From: Muricea muricata
Lineage: Eukaryota; Cnidaria; Anthozoa; Malacalcyonacea; Plexauridae
Reading direction: 5' to 3'
DNA: 64,000 bases
Assembly (NCBI GenBank): GCA_963855995.1
Contig: OY979720.1
Coordinates: 4,466,501-4,530,500 of the forward strand
Made by a program: the position numbers and the translations under genes. Within the stretch, counting starts at the first letter, position 1, and each line of letters opens with the position of its first letter. The notes beneath the pieces were generated by a model. It worked only from the letters and a program-made list of their open reading frames with translations, searched no databases and had not been told where the DNA came from. Positions 36,786-50,600 of this stretch are shown here, one piece after another.

Positions 36786-39700
36786 TCAGTGTATTAAAGA
36801 CACCAGACCCATTGAAACGATCCCCGTCAGTAGACACAAGACTTGTTTCAATGATTCCCTGAAGAAGACAAAAAATAAGAAAATTACTATATGTAGTATT
36901 GTTTTACCAAATGTTTATTATTCATGTTACTTTGTTATTCATATCATATTTATCCAGAGCTCTGGGGCTCATTGGTTAAACATTGTAAAGTATTATATCT
37001 ACATCAATAAGCCATATCACTTACCATGGTCTTTTCTCTTCGAGTAGTTCAGGGACAATGGTCACTAACGCGATATAAATAAACCCTCCAGATGTGAAAG
37101 GTAGTACCCAACTTGCTGAATTGCCTGTTTAAAACAAAACAGATGTTATTTGCTGCATGATATATAAGTCATATACATTACATCAAATTGCAGCAGTATA
37201 ATGGTTATGCTGCCGACTTCAATATTTTACAATGTAGCTTTGCAACGTTCCTAAACTTACCAGCTTCAGTAAAAACTAATCCAAAGATAGCACCAACAAA
37301 ACCCCCAGTTGCTGTCACAATCTAAAAGAACAATTGAGAATGATAATGAAGCTGTTTTTTTCTTCATTTATTTATATTGAGGTCATGATACTTGCGTTCT
37401 CAACTAAAAAAGATATGAAAAGATGACCTGTCCCCATGCAGCATCCCAGCGTCTGAATCCAGATTTGAGAAGAATGGCAAAATCACCAATCTATATTAAT
37501 TTTTGAATGACTGACTATAAGATTAATGACTTGACTAAAAACTGTATCAATATCGCAGATTGTGATGAGGATGAACTCATTACCTCGTGAGGAATTTCAT
37601 GCAATAGAATTGCAAACGTCGTGAGGAGACCAACCTAGAAATTAATGCCAAAAAATTGCTTTTAATAGAGAAGCATATTAATATTGTACATTTTGGCGGT
37701 AAGACTTTCCCTTAAATTGGATCGTAACGGTCAGTAATTACTTCTTTACCACATTAGCGATTTCTGGGAGAAGTCAATTACCGTTGGTCTTTAATATTTA
37801 CCTAGTTGGCTGCTGCCATTTTTAGTGGAGGCAAGTGAAAAGACAAAATTGAGTGAAAATTATGACAGAGTACCTTTTTGCTGACAAGGAAACTTCCGGA
37901 GACGGCGAGTCCGTGCGTAAAATTATCTATACAGTTGGCAAGAAGATTGAGATAACCAACAACCTGCAAGCAAAGTTAAACAGGTTAACCATGTAAATTG
38001 CATGATGTCTTGAAGACATATATTTTGCTGTTTCCAGGAAATATATCAAGGAAATTAATGGAGGAAACATGACTTTGTTACCAGCAAAGAAAACGTCAGT
38101 TGAGTCATGTAAGTCTGTCAAGGTTGTACATGAATGTCTAAGGACAGTAAAAGCTTGGCAGACTACAATACCTGCACCCAATGTTGCATCAAGCGTTGCA
38201 TTTCACACATAGAATATAGTATATCTATGATTTTGTGACAGCTGTTGACAGTGGTCAATGTTCCTTTTCACAAAAATAAATCTGGGTGAAATTATCAAAA
38301 TCTTTCCCAATGTTTCCTTCCTGTTTAATTGTTGAATTGTCAAGCTAACCAACTACATGTGAAAAATTTTAAAACCTTTATTTCTTTTTCGTTTGGTGGA
38401 GCATGATGCTCTGTATGTGAACAATCCTCATCATCCTTTTTTGATTTGGATTCTTTTGTTCGTTTTCTGACATTTGAGTCTTCATGTTTACCATAACCAT
38501 TTACGACTGCACTTGACCCATTGCAAACATGAGTGTCTGTATCTTCAGTTTTCTTTATGATTAAATAACAATGTAAAAACATTAGTTGACTCATCTAACT
38601 TTATATGATTAGTAAAAACAAGTGTCTTCCTACCTCAGTTTCTTGTTTTGGAGCATCTTCAGTTTCCTCATCTTGAAATATTTTCTCCAGAAGAAGAAAT
38701 GTAAATATACCTCCAATTATCCAGAGACCAATCTTTAGATTCTCGTCATGAGCTGTTTCTGAAGTATACATGCAACCATGAGAGATATAAAATTTGAGAC
38801 TGGATTTGTGCTAGTACCATGCACCTCTTGGTTAATCTGTATGTAGCTTTAAAGCACTGATAGTATCGGCTGCAGAGAGCAAATCTTAACAGGTTCATTG
38901 CTACAAGTCTCCAATGTATTTCTATACAAGTCTCTGATCTAGGCTCATTGACAAGAAAGTATGGCTTACCTGAATTAACAGGTCCAAATGCTTCTGGCAA
39001 CAAATGCAAGAAAACATCACCCAATAATCCACCAACAGCAAAACTTAACAACAACTTCAGTCTATCTGCTGACACTGATAATAAAAATTAATATGTAACA
39101 ATTTTTTTGTAAATATTATTAGATGGTCATGCTGGGAGAGGTTATTTCCTGATTTGAATTTCTAGATTGCCATTCTACCCACTAAGCTATGGAGCCAATA
39201 AGGATTGCTAGTGCGTCTTATCCAATATATGTGCATAAAATATTTTGAGACTTAAAAAGTACTAAAACATCCTCTCTTTTAGAAGTCTAATACAAGATTG
39301 TTTATATGATATATGATCTCAAAAACTAACTAGAGAGGCAATATTGCAGACTAATTACAACACCTGATATGCATGTGTTTCTAACTTGAAATGTTTCAAA
39401 CTTATCAGTGATGCAGAATATGAAACTATGAAAAGAAAAGCTTTTGTGGGCTTTGGGTAATATAAATTGGTAGTAACCAGCTGATGACATACTATTTGAT
39501 ATTAAGTACAATCATACTAGTATACTAATGTTGCAATTGGCTATTGTACTAGGCAAGTAGCAAAAACCATAATTTTCTTCAGGTATTTTTTCAATTCAAA
39601 GACAGCAGTATTTTTTTAGGCATACAAATAATTTTTTTCTTTGACCCTACTAAAACAAGTGGATTATCTGCTCTTGATTCACATGGAAATCTCAATTAAG

Positions 39701-41151
39701 GTGGTAATCTTATTGTTAATTAAATGTTTGCCCAGTTTTTAAATCAAAACGTTTCTGCTAAATTGGAAAACATACAGCTGCATTTACCCTAATGTGATAT
39801 CTCATTCAATAAAACTTGGTTGTAGATAAAATTTATTTTTAAAAATATTAAAAAGATAAAATCTGTTTAAGGACATCTGGGCAACATCACAACAGCCAAT
39901 CAGTTACAAACAAGTACTAATGTGAATACATTATCATTGAGTGGGAAGGAAGTCCATAGAAACAGGATATTAACAAAAAAATGATATAAATGTTCTTTAT
40001 ACATATTGAGTATGAAAATACAAAGAATACAGATCTTAACCGAAATGTGGAAAAGCATGTTGTAATTTAATCTTTACAGTATATACATAAACATTTGACA
40101 TATATCTAAAATCCAAACATGACGAGCAATGTTACATAAAGCATCAGGGACATGAGTAAGGACCATCATTAAAATCATATATGCGACTAGTAGGATTTTG
40201 GAACTTATTTGGGCATAAGAGAAATTACATAGCAGACTTAAAATCACCAGGCAACACAACCTGGGTAGTTAAACCTTAGGGGAAACAGATTAGACATACA
40301 TGCCAGCATGTTAATTAGTTGCACAATACGCTTTAAATAACAAGAAATTGGGATCATAAAAAACGTGTGCTACAAACTAAATGTACCTACAACACAGACA
40401 TAAAAAATACATCTATATAAAAGCTTGCCTGAAAATACATACAATATCAACGATGTTTCGCACACAACGCGAAAATTCACGCGCATATAAATAACTTCTT
40501 AGAGGGGAAATAAAAAATGACTATATTTGTTACACGCTTAAACAATTACACCAATATCTCAACATGATCTATATTCTGTAACGGTAAAATGAGCAATCGT
40601 GCTATTCCTATGTTTTCAGCTTGTCAAGTTAGTTTAAAACAATCGTCGTGATGATAAAACGGCCAAATTCGAGTGCGTTTGTTGGCCGTGTCGTTTAACA
40701 AACGTCGTCGTTAGAACAATTAGAATGAATAATACGAAGTATGCTACGGTATTAAGAATGTTATTTTTGGTTTATTGGAGTACAGTGTATTCCTAATTTG
40801 GTTCGACACACATCGCTAATATACGATGAACTGGCCAACAAAAGATCAATTCACCAAAGAATATTATCTCTTCATGAAGTGATGTTCAAAATACAATACA
40901 TATTTACCTCCTTCTCGGAGTTTATGCCCGGCTTCCACAGGAATTACTAACAAAGGAAATATTCCCGTAAGGCCAACTAGCAAAGTGCCAAACAAAGAGT
41001 AAAACCAAGGGTTGTAATCACCAGACACTTCGTCCGCACTCGCTCCATTTTTCGACACAGGACGTGGGCCGGCTCGATGGATTTTCCCAGCAGCATCTAC
41101 AGCCACACAAAAAATCGCAAGTCCATGGACAATGCATTTGAGAAACCCCAT
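36786..41151 (-). CDS. SLC39A13: zinc transporter ZIP13 (SLC39 family)
   Basis: Ten minus-strand exons: 41151-40908, 39074-38970, 38758-38634, 38552-38376, 37963-37874, 37634-37584, 37490-37428, 37321-37261, 37124-37025 and 36858-36786, giving 362 residues (human 371). A signal peptide ([20 protein letters not shown]) is followed by membrane segments. [20 protein letters not shown] is the TM2 region; [17 protein letters not shown] is TM4; [16 protein letters not shown] is the TM5 metal-site signature HExPHExGD. The cytosolic loop (exon 4) is charged and has only a small His cluster, HTEHH, as in ZIP13 rather than the His-rich ZIP7. The end, [20 protein letters not shown], aligns with the human C-terminus. 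ZIP13 moves zinc (and iron, by some reports) out of Golgi or vesicle stores. It converges on ARMH3 and shares its promoter with PTCD3. The exon 4 acceptor has a poor pyrimidine tract. Confidence 0.93.
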
Positions 41152-41673
41152 CACAACGCCCCGCTAAAAAAGGTCGCGTTCACTATAATAAAAATATAAA
41201 ACTACATGATCATTTTACTCATTTCAATATATAAACAGACTGAGATTGATGGAGATTGGATTGAATTGAAGTGTTGTTGATTCATATCACGCATGCGCAT
41301 TTCCATTTCGTGCGCTCGCAAGCGTGACATTTTTCATTTTGTACTTTTATAGTTAAATATTTTTTTACAAAATGCTCTGTGCCTTCGGAAATATTGAAGC
41401 CTGTCACTTTCACCACATCATGCAAATCATGTCATTTTGTGCAGCTTTGCTTTAATATCACATCATTTATCGACTTTCGCCGTGCTTCCACAGGACTTGA
41501 TTCCGGCCCATTTATTCTTGTCCATCTAAGAATTTTTCTATGAAACCCAATGAAGCCTGCCACAAATTTTCGTTTGTTTTATTTGTTGTTTTTTTATAAC
41601 GAGGGTCAACCAGGGCAGGGTAATTACCTAGGGGTAGTAAGGGACTTTGCGGGATCGAAAAGCGCTCGCCAAT
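41152..41673. promoter_or_regulatory. head-to-head promoter of SLC39A13 and PTCD3
   Basis: 522 bp between the two start codons. CACGCATGCGCA at 41288-41299 matches the NRF1 consensus YGCGCAYGCGCR at 11 of 12 positions. NRF1 drives many nuclear genes for mitochondrial proteins, which suits PTCD3. No TATA box placed for either gene is evident. Confidence 0.5.
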
Positions 41674-44600
41674 ATGGCCGTCGTTTTGTGCAGAAAATGT
41701 TTAAGAAGAATACCTGGTTTATACGCGTCGTCCAGCAAAACTGGGTATGTTTAGGACATTTTAGATTGTTTAGTGTGTGCCTTATGTATAAATAATATCA
41801 TCTTATACCTGACTGGAAAGTTTGAAAATTGGTCGCCTGACATCTACGAAATGTCGTAGAAAATATGTAGAAAACATCAAAATTGCGCGCCCCATATCTC
41901 GGTTGTGCTGTGCAAACTTTCCACTCAGGATTTCATAAGTTCTGTCATGTGAATGGGCTTTCAAACACGGTAATACACTGCATAAAATACTAGTGTATGA
42001 TCATCAAACACTAGTGTTTCATGTATTTTAATTCGACAAAACACAAGATACGAAATGAATATTAGCAGACAATCATTAGCACACAACAATGGTCATCAGC
42101 ACACAACAATTGTTTATTGCTTCTGTTTGAGAAGCTATTTTAACAACTCATTCTGTGTGTTTGATCATGTTATCAAAACACTTAAAAGCAATGGATCTCT
42201 TAGGGAGTCAAGAATCATTCAGTGTTTTGACACCATGATCAAACATTCAAACTGGTTGTTGAAATAGTATGTTATCTTTTTGTCAAATTTAAAAACTTTA
42301 TGTTAATTTTGACAGATTCAACTGTTTGACAAGTCAGGCTGCTGCTGAAGAAGAACTAAGTAATTCTGCATTCTGTTACATGTTTTATGCAAGCTGAATG
42401 ATTTTTTGCTCTAATAATTTTTATTATTAATTATTTAGCTGTATATGCACCAGAGGTAACAAAGTGAGTAATTCTGATGAACTGTATTTAAAGTATTTTT
42501 AAAACTAATATAAATTTGGTCCAACAACAGAACTGTTTAGTACCCCATCCCACCCTGCCTTACCCCATCCCACCCTGCCTTACCCCATCCCACCCTACCT
42601 CACCCAACCTAACCTCACTCTTAACCCCACCCTATTTTACCCCACCCTACTTTTCCCCACCCTACTTTACCCCACCCTACTTTACCCCACCCTACTTTAC
42701 CCCACCCTATTTTACCCCACCCTACTTTACCCCACCCTACTTTACCCCACCCTAATTTACCCCACCCTACTTTACCCCACCCTACCCTGCATAATATGTA
42801 CTTTATGAAATGGCATAGGAAATGAAGATAAAAAGTGTAAAATGATGTCTATGTCAAAAATGCTGGTAGCTAGTTCATGATTTATATTGGCAACCAAGCT
42901 AATATAATAAATAGTCCATATTTATGACAGAGTTGAATGAAATTTTAAAATTTTTTTAAAACTTCAGAGAGAAACTAAAAGTATTAAAAGCCCTTGCATC
43001 AACAATCAAGCCAGTAAGTTAAAATAACTACAAAGGTATCAATTAATCAATTAAACTTTGATTGATTAAAATAATGTTTCTGCAAAAGTATCGTGTTATA
43101 AGTTATTTTGTTACAAGTAGTTTGGAACAAAAAAGTCATCTTTGTTAAAAAGAAATTTCACAGAAAATGTGAATCGTAAGAAACTTTGCATTTTACCCGA
43201 AACTGTAAATATCAACAAGAAATTGATATCATTACTTTTTAGGTGCCAAATGCACCAATCCATGGATTCTTTGAGGATCCATTTTTGATGCCAAGAACCA
43301 GTACACGCAAGGTACTGCACTAAAAATACTTTAAAATATAAATTTATGAAATGCTATCATGATTTATCTCACAATATCAAACATTTCTGTATTTGCATGA
43401 TGAGAATTCTATAGGCAATTTTTTTCCTGCTGGTGGATGTAAATTGAATAATGGAAAAATGATAACCAAAGAAACACATATGGTACTTGATATGTGTCAG
43501 CTCTCTGGTCTTATATGGATAATATTCAAATTCACTTTTTCACATCTGTCAGCAGGAAAATGTTGTAGACACAATTGCTTGTACTGTACACACCGGTTTA
43601 TTTCTATTAGTATCCATTCTTAGTAAAAACGACTGTCATGGCTACAGTGTCATCTTATATTTGAGTTGCAATTTCTGGTCTTTATCATATAGAATGAATT
43701 CATAAAAGCCAGAGAGGAAGGCAAGAAAGCTGCAGAATATGTCATTAAAACATATCCACATTTATTTCCTTTGAGGAAATCCGAACCAGTAAGTTATTAA
43801 ACATATGTCCATGACTTATCTGTACAATGATAAATTCACTTTGCTCAGAATATTGCTGATCATTACAGTCATATTGCTGATCATAACATAATATGTTTCT
43901 TGAATCATAATCTCTTTAGTTAATATCTCGTAACTCTATTTCTAAAAAAATTATAGGCATGGCCAAAAGAAGTGGCTGTAGAAATAAAAGGTGGTGATGA
44001 AAAGACTCTACAAGGTTTATGGGAACATTTCTGACAAAATTTGTGTTTTGAACAGTTGACCACTGCGGTAGCTTCATGGTATTTGTACAGTAATACGTTC
44101 ATATCACTCTACTGTTGAAGACTTGCTGCTAAACCAGACTTGTGTTGTTTAGATTTGATAGCATTGAAGCAAACAGGAAAAGCAGTTCGTTTGTATGAAC
44201 AACTGATAACCAGTGGTACGTTGTAGCATCTAAAAATAGGCAATCGGACAAATGGACTTGCTGCAAAATTGATATCCACAATATGATCAAAAACACTTTA
44301 TTTTGGAACAATAACAATTTTACTAGGACGTTCTATTTTTGAAACAAGAACAACAATGTCTGGGTAACTATGTACTTTTCCAGGGGGTAAGAAATCACCA
44401 TCAGCCACCATAATCACCAAACTGTTTTTCCAAACATGGAAGCATTATCAATGGTGATATTCCTGGAGAAGAAAATAATACAAATACTTAGGTAGTTTTT
44501 GAACGTGATAGTTGCAGAGATGTCACTTTCCTGTTGGAAAAATTACATTAATTTAAAAAATTGAATCGAAAAACTACCCTACCTGTACCTTAATTATGTA

Positions 44601-47600
44601 ATTTCAAGTAAATTGTTTACAGGTAAATCCGTTTCGTTGGATTGTGAAAACAAACTTCTAGAACTAACGGGTTATTATGGTGCCCAGAAATCTGATGATG
44701 GGACTGATTCAGTAAGCACTTTTGCAGTGTACAAGATAATGTTCAATTATGCAATCCACTGTTGGGCAACAAGAAATTTTCAAAAAGTTGGTATAAAAAT
44801 TTGATGAATACTCTGAAGCACTGATTATTTTTTATTGATTAGTCTAATGATGCACCGTCCTACGAAGCAAAGGGCAGACAAAAGTGGAGGTGATTAAATG
44901 AGATTATGGTTTTATTTATGACCACGCTTTCTTGAAGAAGATGGCACGCAAGTCTTTTTCTACCCTTTAGACTGCCATTTTGATTTGATATTTGTTAGAT
45001 TCCTTTGTTAGATTCCCTTAGTTTGTTGATGTGTTGCGTGTTTTTTTTTCTTAGCTCCAAGAACTTTGCCCATCAGTTTTTTAAACAAATCTCCAATAAG
45101 AACAGCAAAACATATGAAGTCATGATATTATCTTTACTCAAGGTAACAATAGTGTAAGAGTAATCTCAAATTAGGGCATCTAACATCCTGGCACCAGTTG
45201 CTCTGAGGTCGGATGGTTGTTCTTTCATATTAAGAGTCACGAGTATTTGTGCCGTCTTTGATCTCATCGAAAATTTAGGACTGGGACCAAAGAACGGAAC
45301 ATTGTGGTTGTGACCTGAATAGAGAGGTTCAGATTTGACTTCCGATACGTCTACCGCTACCTTAATCTACCTCTCAGCCAATCAGATGTGCCGGACCTAC
45401 CCAATTAACCAATGAAATTGTTTAAAAGTCGGGGAAAGGTAGTGGTAGTGGTAGAGGAAGTCAAATCTGAACCTCTCTAATAACGGGTCGGTAGCGCTAT
45501 CCAATGGATATAATGATTTTTTCAAACGTAAAACAATCTGTTGATTTGTCTGTTTGACCCTGATTTAACTTCAATATTTTGAACTGGCAATTCTCAGGCT
45601 TACATGTGCGATTTTATAACTTTTTGAGCATTGTTAGAATTGCTGAATTAAACTCGCTTAATGTAAACAACCCGCTCCATCGCTGGTTCTTACCTAAGTC
45701 AGCTATATAAATTGTAGAAATGTTAAAGCGCTTGATATAAAATTATTTTCTTTTTTGCTTTCTCTCCCTAACAAGAGCTACAAGACTAATAGTATGCTAA
45801 GAGTTACAAGACTAGTAGTATGCTAAGAGTTACAAGACTGGTAGTATGCTAAGAGTTACAAGACTAGTAGTATGCTAAGAGTTACAAGACTAGTGGTATG
45901 CTAAGAGTTACAAGACTAGTAGTATGCTAAGAACTACATGACTTGTAGTATGCTAAGAACTACATGACTAGTAGTATGCTAAGAACTACATGACTAATAG
46001 TATGCTAAGAACTACATGACTAATAGTATGCTGAGAACTACATGACTAATAGTATGCTAAGAACTACAAGACTAGTAGTATGCTAAGAACTACAGGACTG
46101 GTAGTATGCTAAGAACTAACCCTTCTCGTTAAGGCTTAAAAACCTTCCATGCAATTCAGCCCCCAGCTGGGAAAGTGGATGATTAACCTCAGGTTAATGC
46201 CATAATCTTTTTTCTTCAGTTTCATAGCAATAAGCTGGCATTGGAAGTGTTTGAAGAAATGAAGGAGAGAAACTTTAAAGGTAAATAAAAAAAATTATGG
46301 CATAACGATCTTCCTATTCAGCGTAGTTGCAGCTTAGCATACTCGTGGTAAAACATCGTGCCAAAACTGTACATTATCTACACTATCTGTCATCTTCTTA
46401 TATCTACTAGGCAGTATTTTTCTCTACAACCGGCTAATTGAGAATTCTGAACAATTGTGCATGGACAAAACAGACCCGTGGACATTTGCCCAGGTTCAGT
46501 AATATGAGTTTATAATCCCACAGCAATGATTTCCAAAAATTTTTCGGGAGCATTATTTTTATGTAACTTTGTAAACCTTGTATTTTATTTCAGGACGTTG
46601 TGAAGTATTTAAACTCAGAGCCAGTGGTCAAACCTAATTTAGGTATTTAAGATGAAGCTTGAAATATAATACAAATACATTCATTATTCCTATGGTTTTT
46701 GTCTTCTATATTTCGTTAAATTGTTAATTGGTTATAATTTTAGGCGGTATATTGATTTTAAACCTATATATCGAAATTTTTAATGATATCTTAATGTGCA
46801 TCATTCTTAGGCACCTTCAGTAACTTGTTAAAGGTTTGTGCGGCGCACTCGCACATTGCGTATGAAGATGCCACTAAGATCATCAGAGAAATGTACAGCC
46901 TTGGTATTGGTAAGTTGAGTCATTGACTTCGACTCGAATCAACTCGGCCACTTTTTTGCTCTCTGCCATGTGGTAACCGTCTTTAATTTTCTATTTTCCG
47001 ATATTTTCAGAGCCTTCACTAGGATGTTACACGTATCTGCTAGAAGCTGCCGAGAGAAATAGTAAGTAGAAATTTGTTATTTGCGATATTCTGTGTTTCT
47101 GACGGTCTTCGAAGGTACAAAATCCTCTGTTTGTTGAAATCTTCAGTAAATAAGGTAATCAAAAAGAAAAGCCAAAGGGTTTCAATTCCTTACACATGAA
47201 GTCGTGACGTCGTCACAGTGTGAGAAAGAAAATAGCATGACTGTGACAGATAGAAGAAATGAGTTCATTCTAGCTTTTCATTGGTCGAGAACCGTCATTT
47301 GTTAGAGGATAGATGCACGGCTGAAGCCGTTTTAATGACAAGCCAATCACAGCCATTTCAGCTTATCAACAGCCAATGGCGTGCTTTGTTTTGTATGGAT
47401 CACGACTCGCCCAAGCAGCGCGTGGGCAACTTTCTTACCACATTATGACGTCATATCTATATTTGAACAGACAGCAGCAAAATGTTATCTATAAGTTTGT
47501 ATTAGCTGCCTGTATGTATGTTAAAGAAAAGACCAGGAGCGGATCAGGAGATACAGCATAGCTGTAAGAGCCGCAGCACCCAAGACTTTGCGTCATTTCC

Positions 47601-50600
47601 TAAGCACACACTTTTTTTCCTGCTCAAATCTTTTTTGTCTTCTTGTGTTAGGTGTTTATCAAATGAATTTCTACCACTTTTCCCAACTGTACATACAGTG
47701 TACTATATGTTGTTTACCATTTAGACAAGGGCCATATGGCTGTTAATAACATTGTTAATCACTTGAAATCATTGGATCATCAATTCGTCCCAGACAACGC
47801 TGCCGATTGTAAGTAGACAAGTGCAGGAATCGCTCATTTATTAACCATAATGGCATGCACGAGCAGTTTGTTTAGGTGGAGGGAAGGTGTGCCCCTCTCC
47901 ATGTGGTACAACTCCACTGGCACCCTCCTAGGAACTCGTCAGTTGCTACTGATAATTTACATGACTGTATAGCATTTGGGGTCTGATGAGTGATGTGAAG
48001 TGGTGGCAGATGACAATCCTACCCCCCATTTTTAAAGAAGGGGCGAGATACACGATTGTATGGTCTTGAAAAATTGATGTAGTTAAAATAGTTCTATGTA
48101 TATTTGCTTGTGTAGACGAATTCTTTGTTACGGCGATGGCAACGGTAAGTATCGTTGTCTGCCATTTTGCTTTTCTGAAACGTAGTTAATATCAGCAAGT
48201 CGAGAGTTCTGTTTTTGATCTGTATTAGGTAATTGAGCTTGTAATACAGTTGCCAGAACTATTGCACTCAACGTTTATCTATATTGTGTTCGTAGTCAAG
48301 GCATTTCCGAGACGGGACGACAGCAAGGGAGCTCTTTCAGTTGTCAGAAACGAGCATGTATAAACAGTTTTTGGGACAGAAACAACTTTCCTTTTAGTAA
48401 GTTCGAAGACTTTCTTTGTCAGTTGAAGTGATTTTGTTCTCATAATAGAAATTACACTTATGATACAAATCGTTAATACAAAGTTTAATTTTTTGTCAGC
48501 GGAAATCTGCTGTGTTCTCTTGCTCTATCTGAACATGCTAGTTCGGTCATGAAGGTCTACCAACAGTTGGTTCCAAAGGTAAAAGTTTTAAAGAATTTAG
48601 CTATAAAAATGTGTACGTGCGTAGTCTATTATAGAGTGTCCAGAGCGGTTGTTCAAATGTTTATACGAGCCTTAATCACACAATCAAACACTGCCGAACT
48701 TTTCAAACGAACTTTCAAACTCTGCCGGCAATTAGTTCCAAATGTAAACTTAGTTATCATAGTTATCTTTCTGTAAAAATGTTTGTGTGTTTGTCTCATA
48801 ATCTGTATAAAGAATATCGAGTGTCAAGTAATGTTGCTATCGCAGTGGACAGGAACGTAGCGAGAACTTTCAAAGTTGGAGGAAAACTCTGTGGAAACTG
48901 ATAATTATGATAATAATTATCAATAATTATAGTAATAATTATTATTAATTATTATTATAATAATATAATAATTGTTATTTATTATTATAATTATGATAAT
49001 AATTATTAATATGATAATTATTATAATTATGAGTCTGAATTGGGTATTGCTGTATAGTGATATCGGTGTCAATGACGAGATAAAAACGGCTTGAATCTCC
49101 ATCTACGGAGGTACCCACGACATTTCCACGTCGTTCTTACGTCGTCTTTGGCGTCGCAATCTTTTTTTTTGAACCTTTCTTTCAAACGTAACCGCGGCTG
49201 TCTCCCGCTTGGCTAAGTGCCTAGTTGTACGCGGCAAAAAATCACGAGTTGTTGAAAACAGGATTGAATAATGGTGCTGCCCATATTGTTCAATGTTGTC
49301 AACAATATTGTTCTGCATTGTTACTCCTGATTGCGGGCTGGATTCAGGTACTAAATATTGTTGTTGTGTATTCAGTATTGTTGAAAACATTGAACAATGT
49401 GGGCACAACATTGTTCAATTCTGTTTTCAACAACTTTCAACAACTCGTAATTTTTACGCGTGCACCTGAAAGGTTTTATTTACTGTTTTAGTACTTTGTG
49501 CCGAGAGACTGGATCTATGTGGAGTTGCTACGTTGTTTGGAGAAAAGCAAGGAACCACACAGAGCTATAGAGTTGTACAATGGTACGTAGATTTGATTAT
49601 CGATAATAATATACCGCAAGTCTTAAAAATGTTGAGCTATCCTGCAATAGGAATGTATTTCTATGTAGATATCAAATATTATCGAGTGAATATGACTGTA
49701 TACACATGCCGAAGTTTTGTGTCGTGTTTCAGTGTAAAACTGGCGAAAGAGGTAAGATATTTATGAATAAAAGCAACTTGTTGATTGATTTGGTCGATCG
49801 ATTGATAGGACATTGATCTTTTTCAGCATTTGCCTCAATACATCAGAGTCTTGGAAGAAATTTTTCAGTGGATGGAATTCTTTGACATAGAGTACGTATT
49901 TACAGTCGATTCCAGCTAAATAACTTTTCCGGACTTCATTGAAGGGCAATAATGTTCTTTGCGAAGTTCAATAGTTTGTTTCAGAATTTGCAAAATGACA
50001 AGTCAGAGTTAAATAACGAGAAGGAGGGATGTCATATAAAGACCCCGAGGACGCACAGGGTCTGAGGGATTTATATGACATAAATCCCAACTGTTGAGGT
50101 ATTTAACTAACTTAATTTGTTTTTGAGGAGGTTTTCTAACAGAGTCTTTTGACTTTAAACAATTTAAGTCGAGATTCTTCGAGATTTTTCCACAAATTTG
50201 ATCTAATTATTTATTCAAGGTGTTTATCCGACATAAATACCTCGGAAGATCAAAGAAACCCGACTCAAGAATAAATTAATGTAGATAAAGCACTTGATTG
50301 GACTCTTGATGTAAGGGGCCAATCACAGCCTTTCTCACCTTCCGTCCAGCCTTCATTTCGCTGACGTGTCTATTTTGTAGGATTGATAACTTCATGATGA
50401 GTCAGATGATACGGGTATACTGTTTGAATGGACAGTTTACCGCGGCATGGTGAGGTTCATTGTTCACATACTTTTCCACGTAGTTCCCACAGGAAGAAAG
50501 AAGTTCAGTCATAGCTGCAACTTAGGCCTGTTTTCGACTAGACAGTATTTTGCGCGCGGACGGAACTTTTCTTTGTTTGTGAGCTCTCATCAGGCTGAAA

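Noticed and set aside
42516-42755. 79-residue Pro/Thr/Tyr-rich open frame
   Set aside because: It is a translation of the minisatellite and lies inside a PTCD3 intron.
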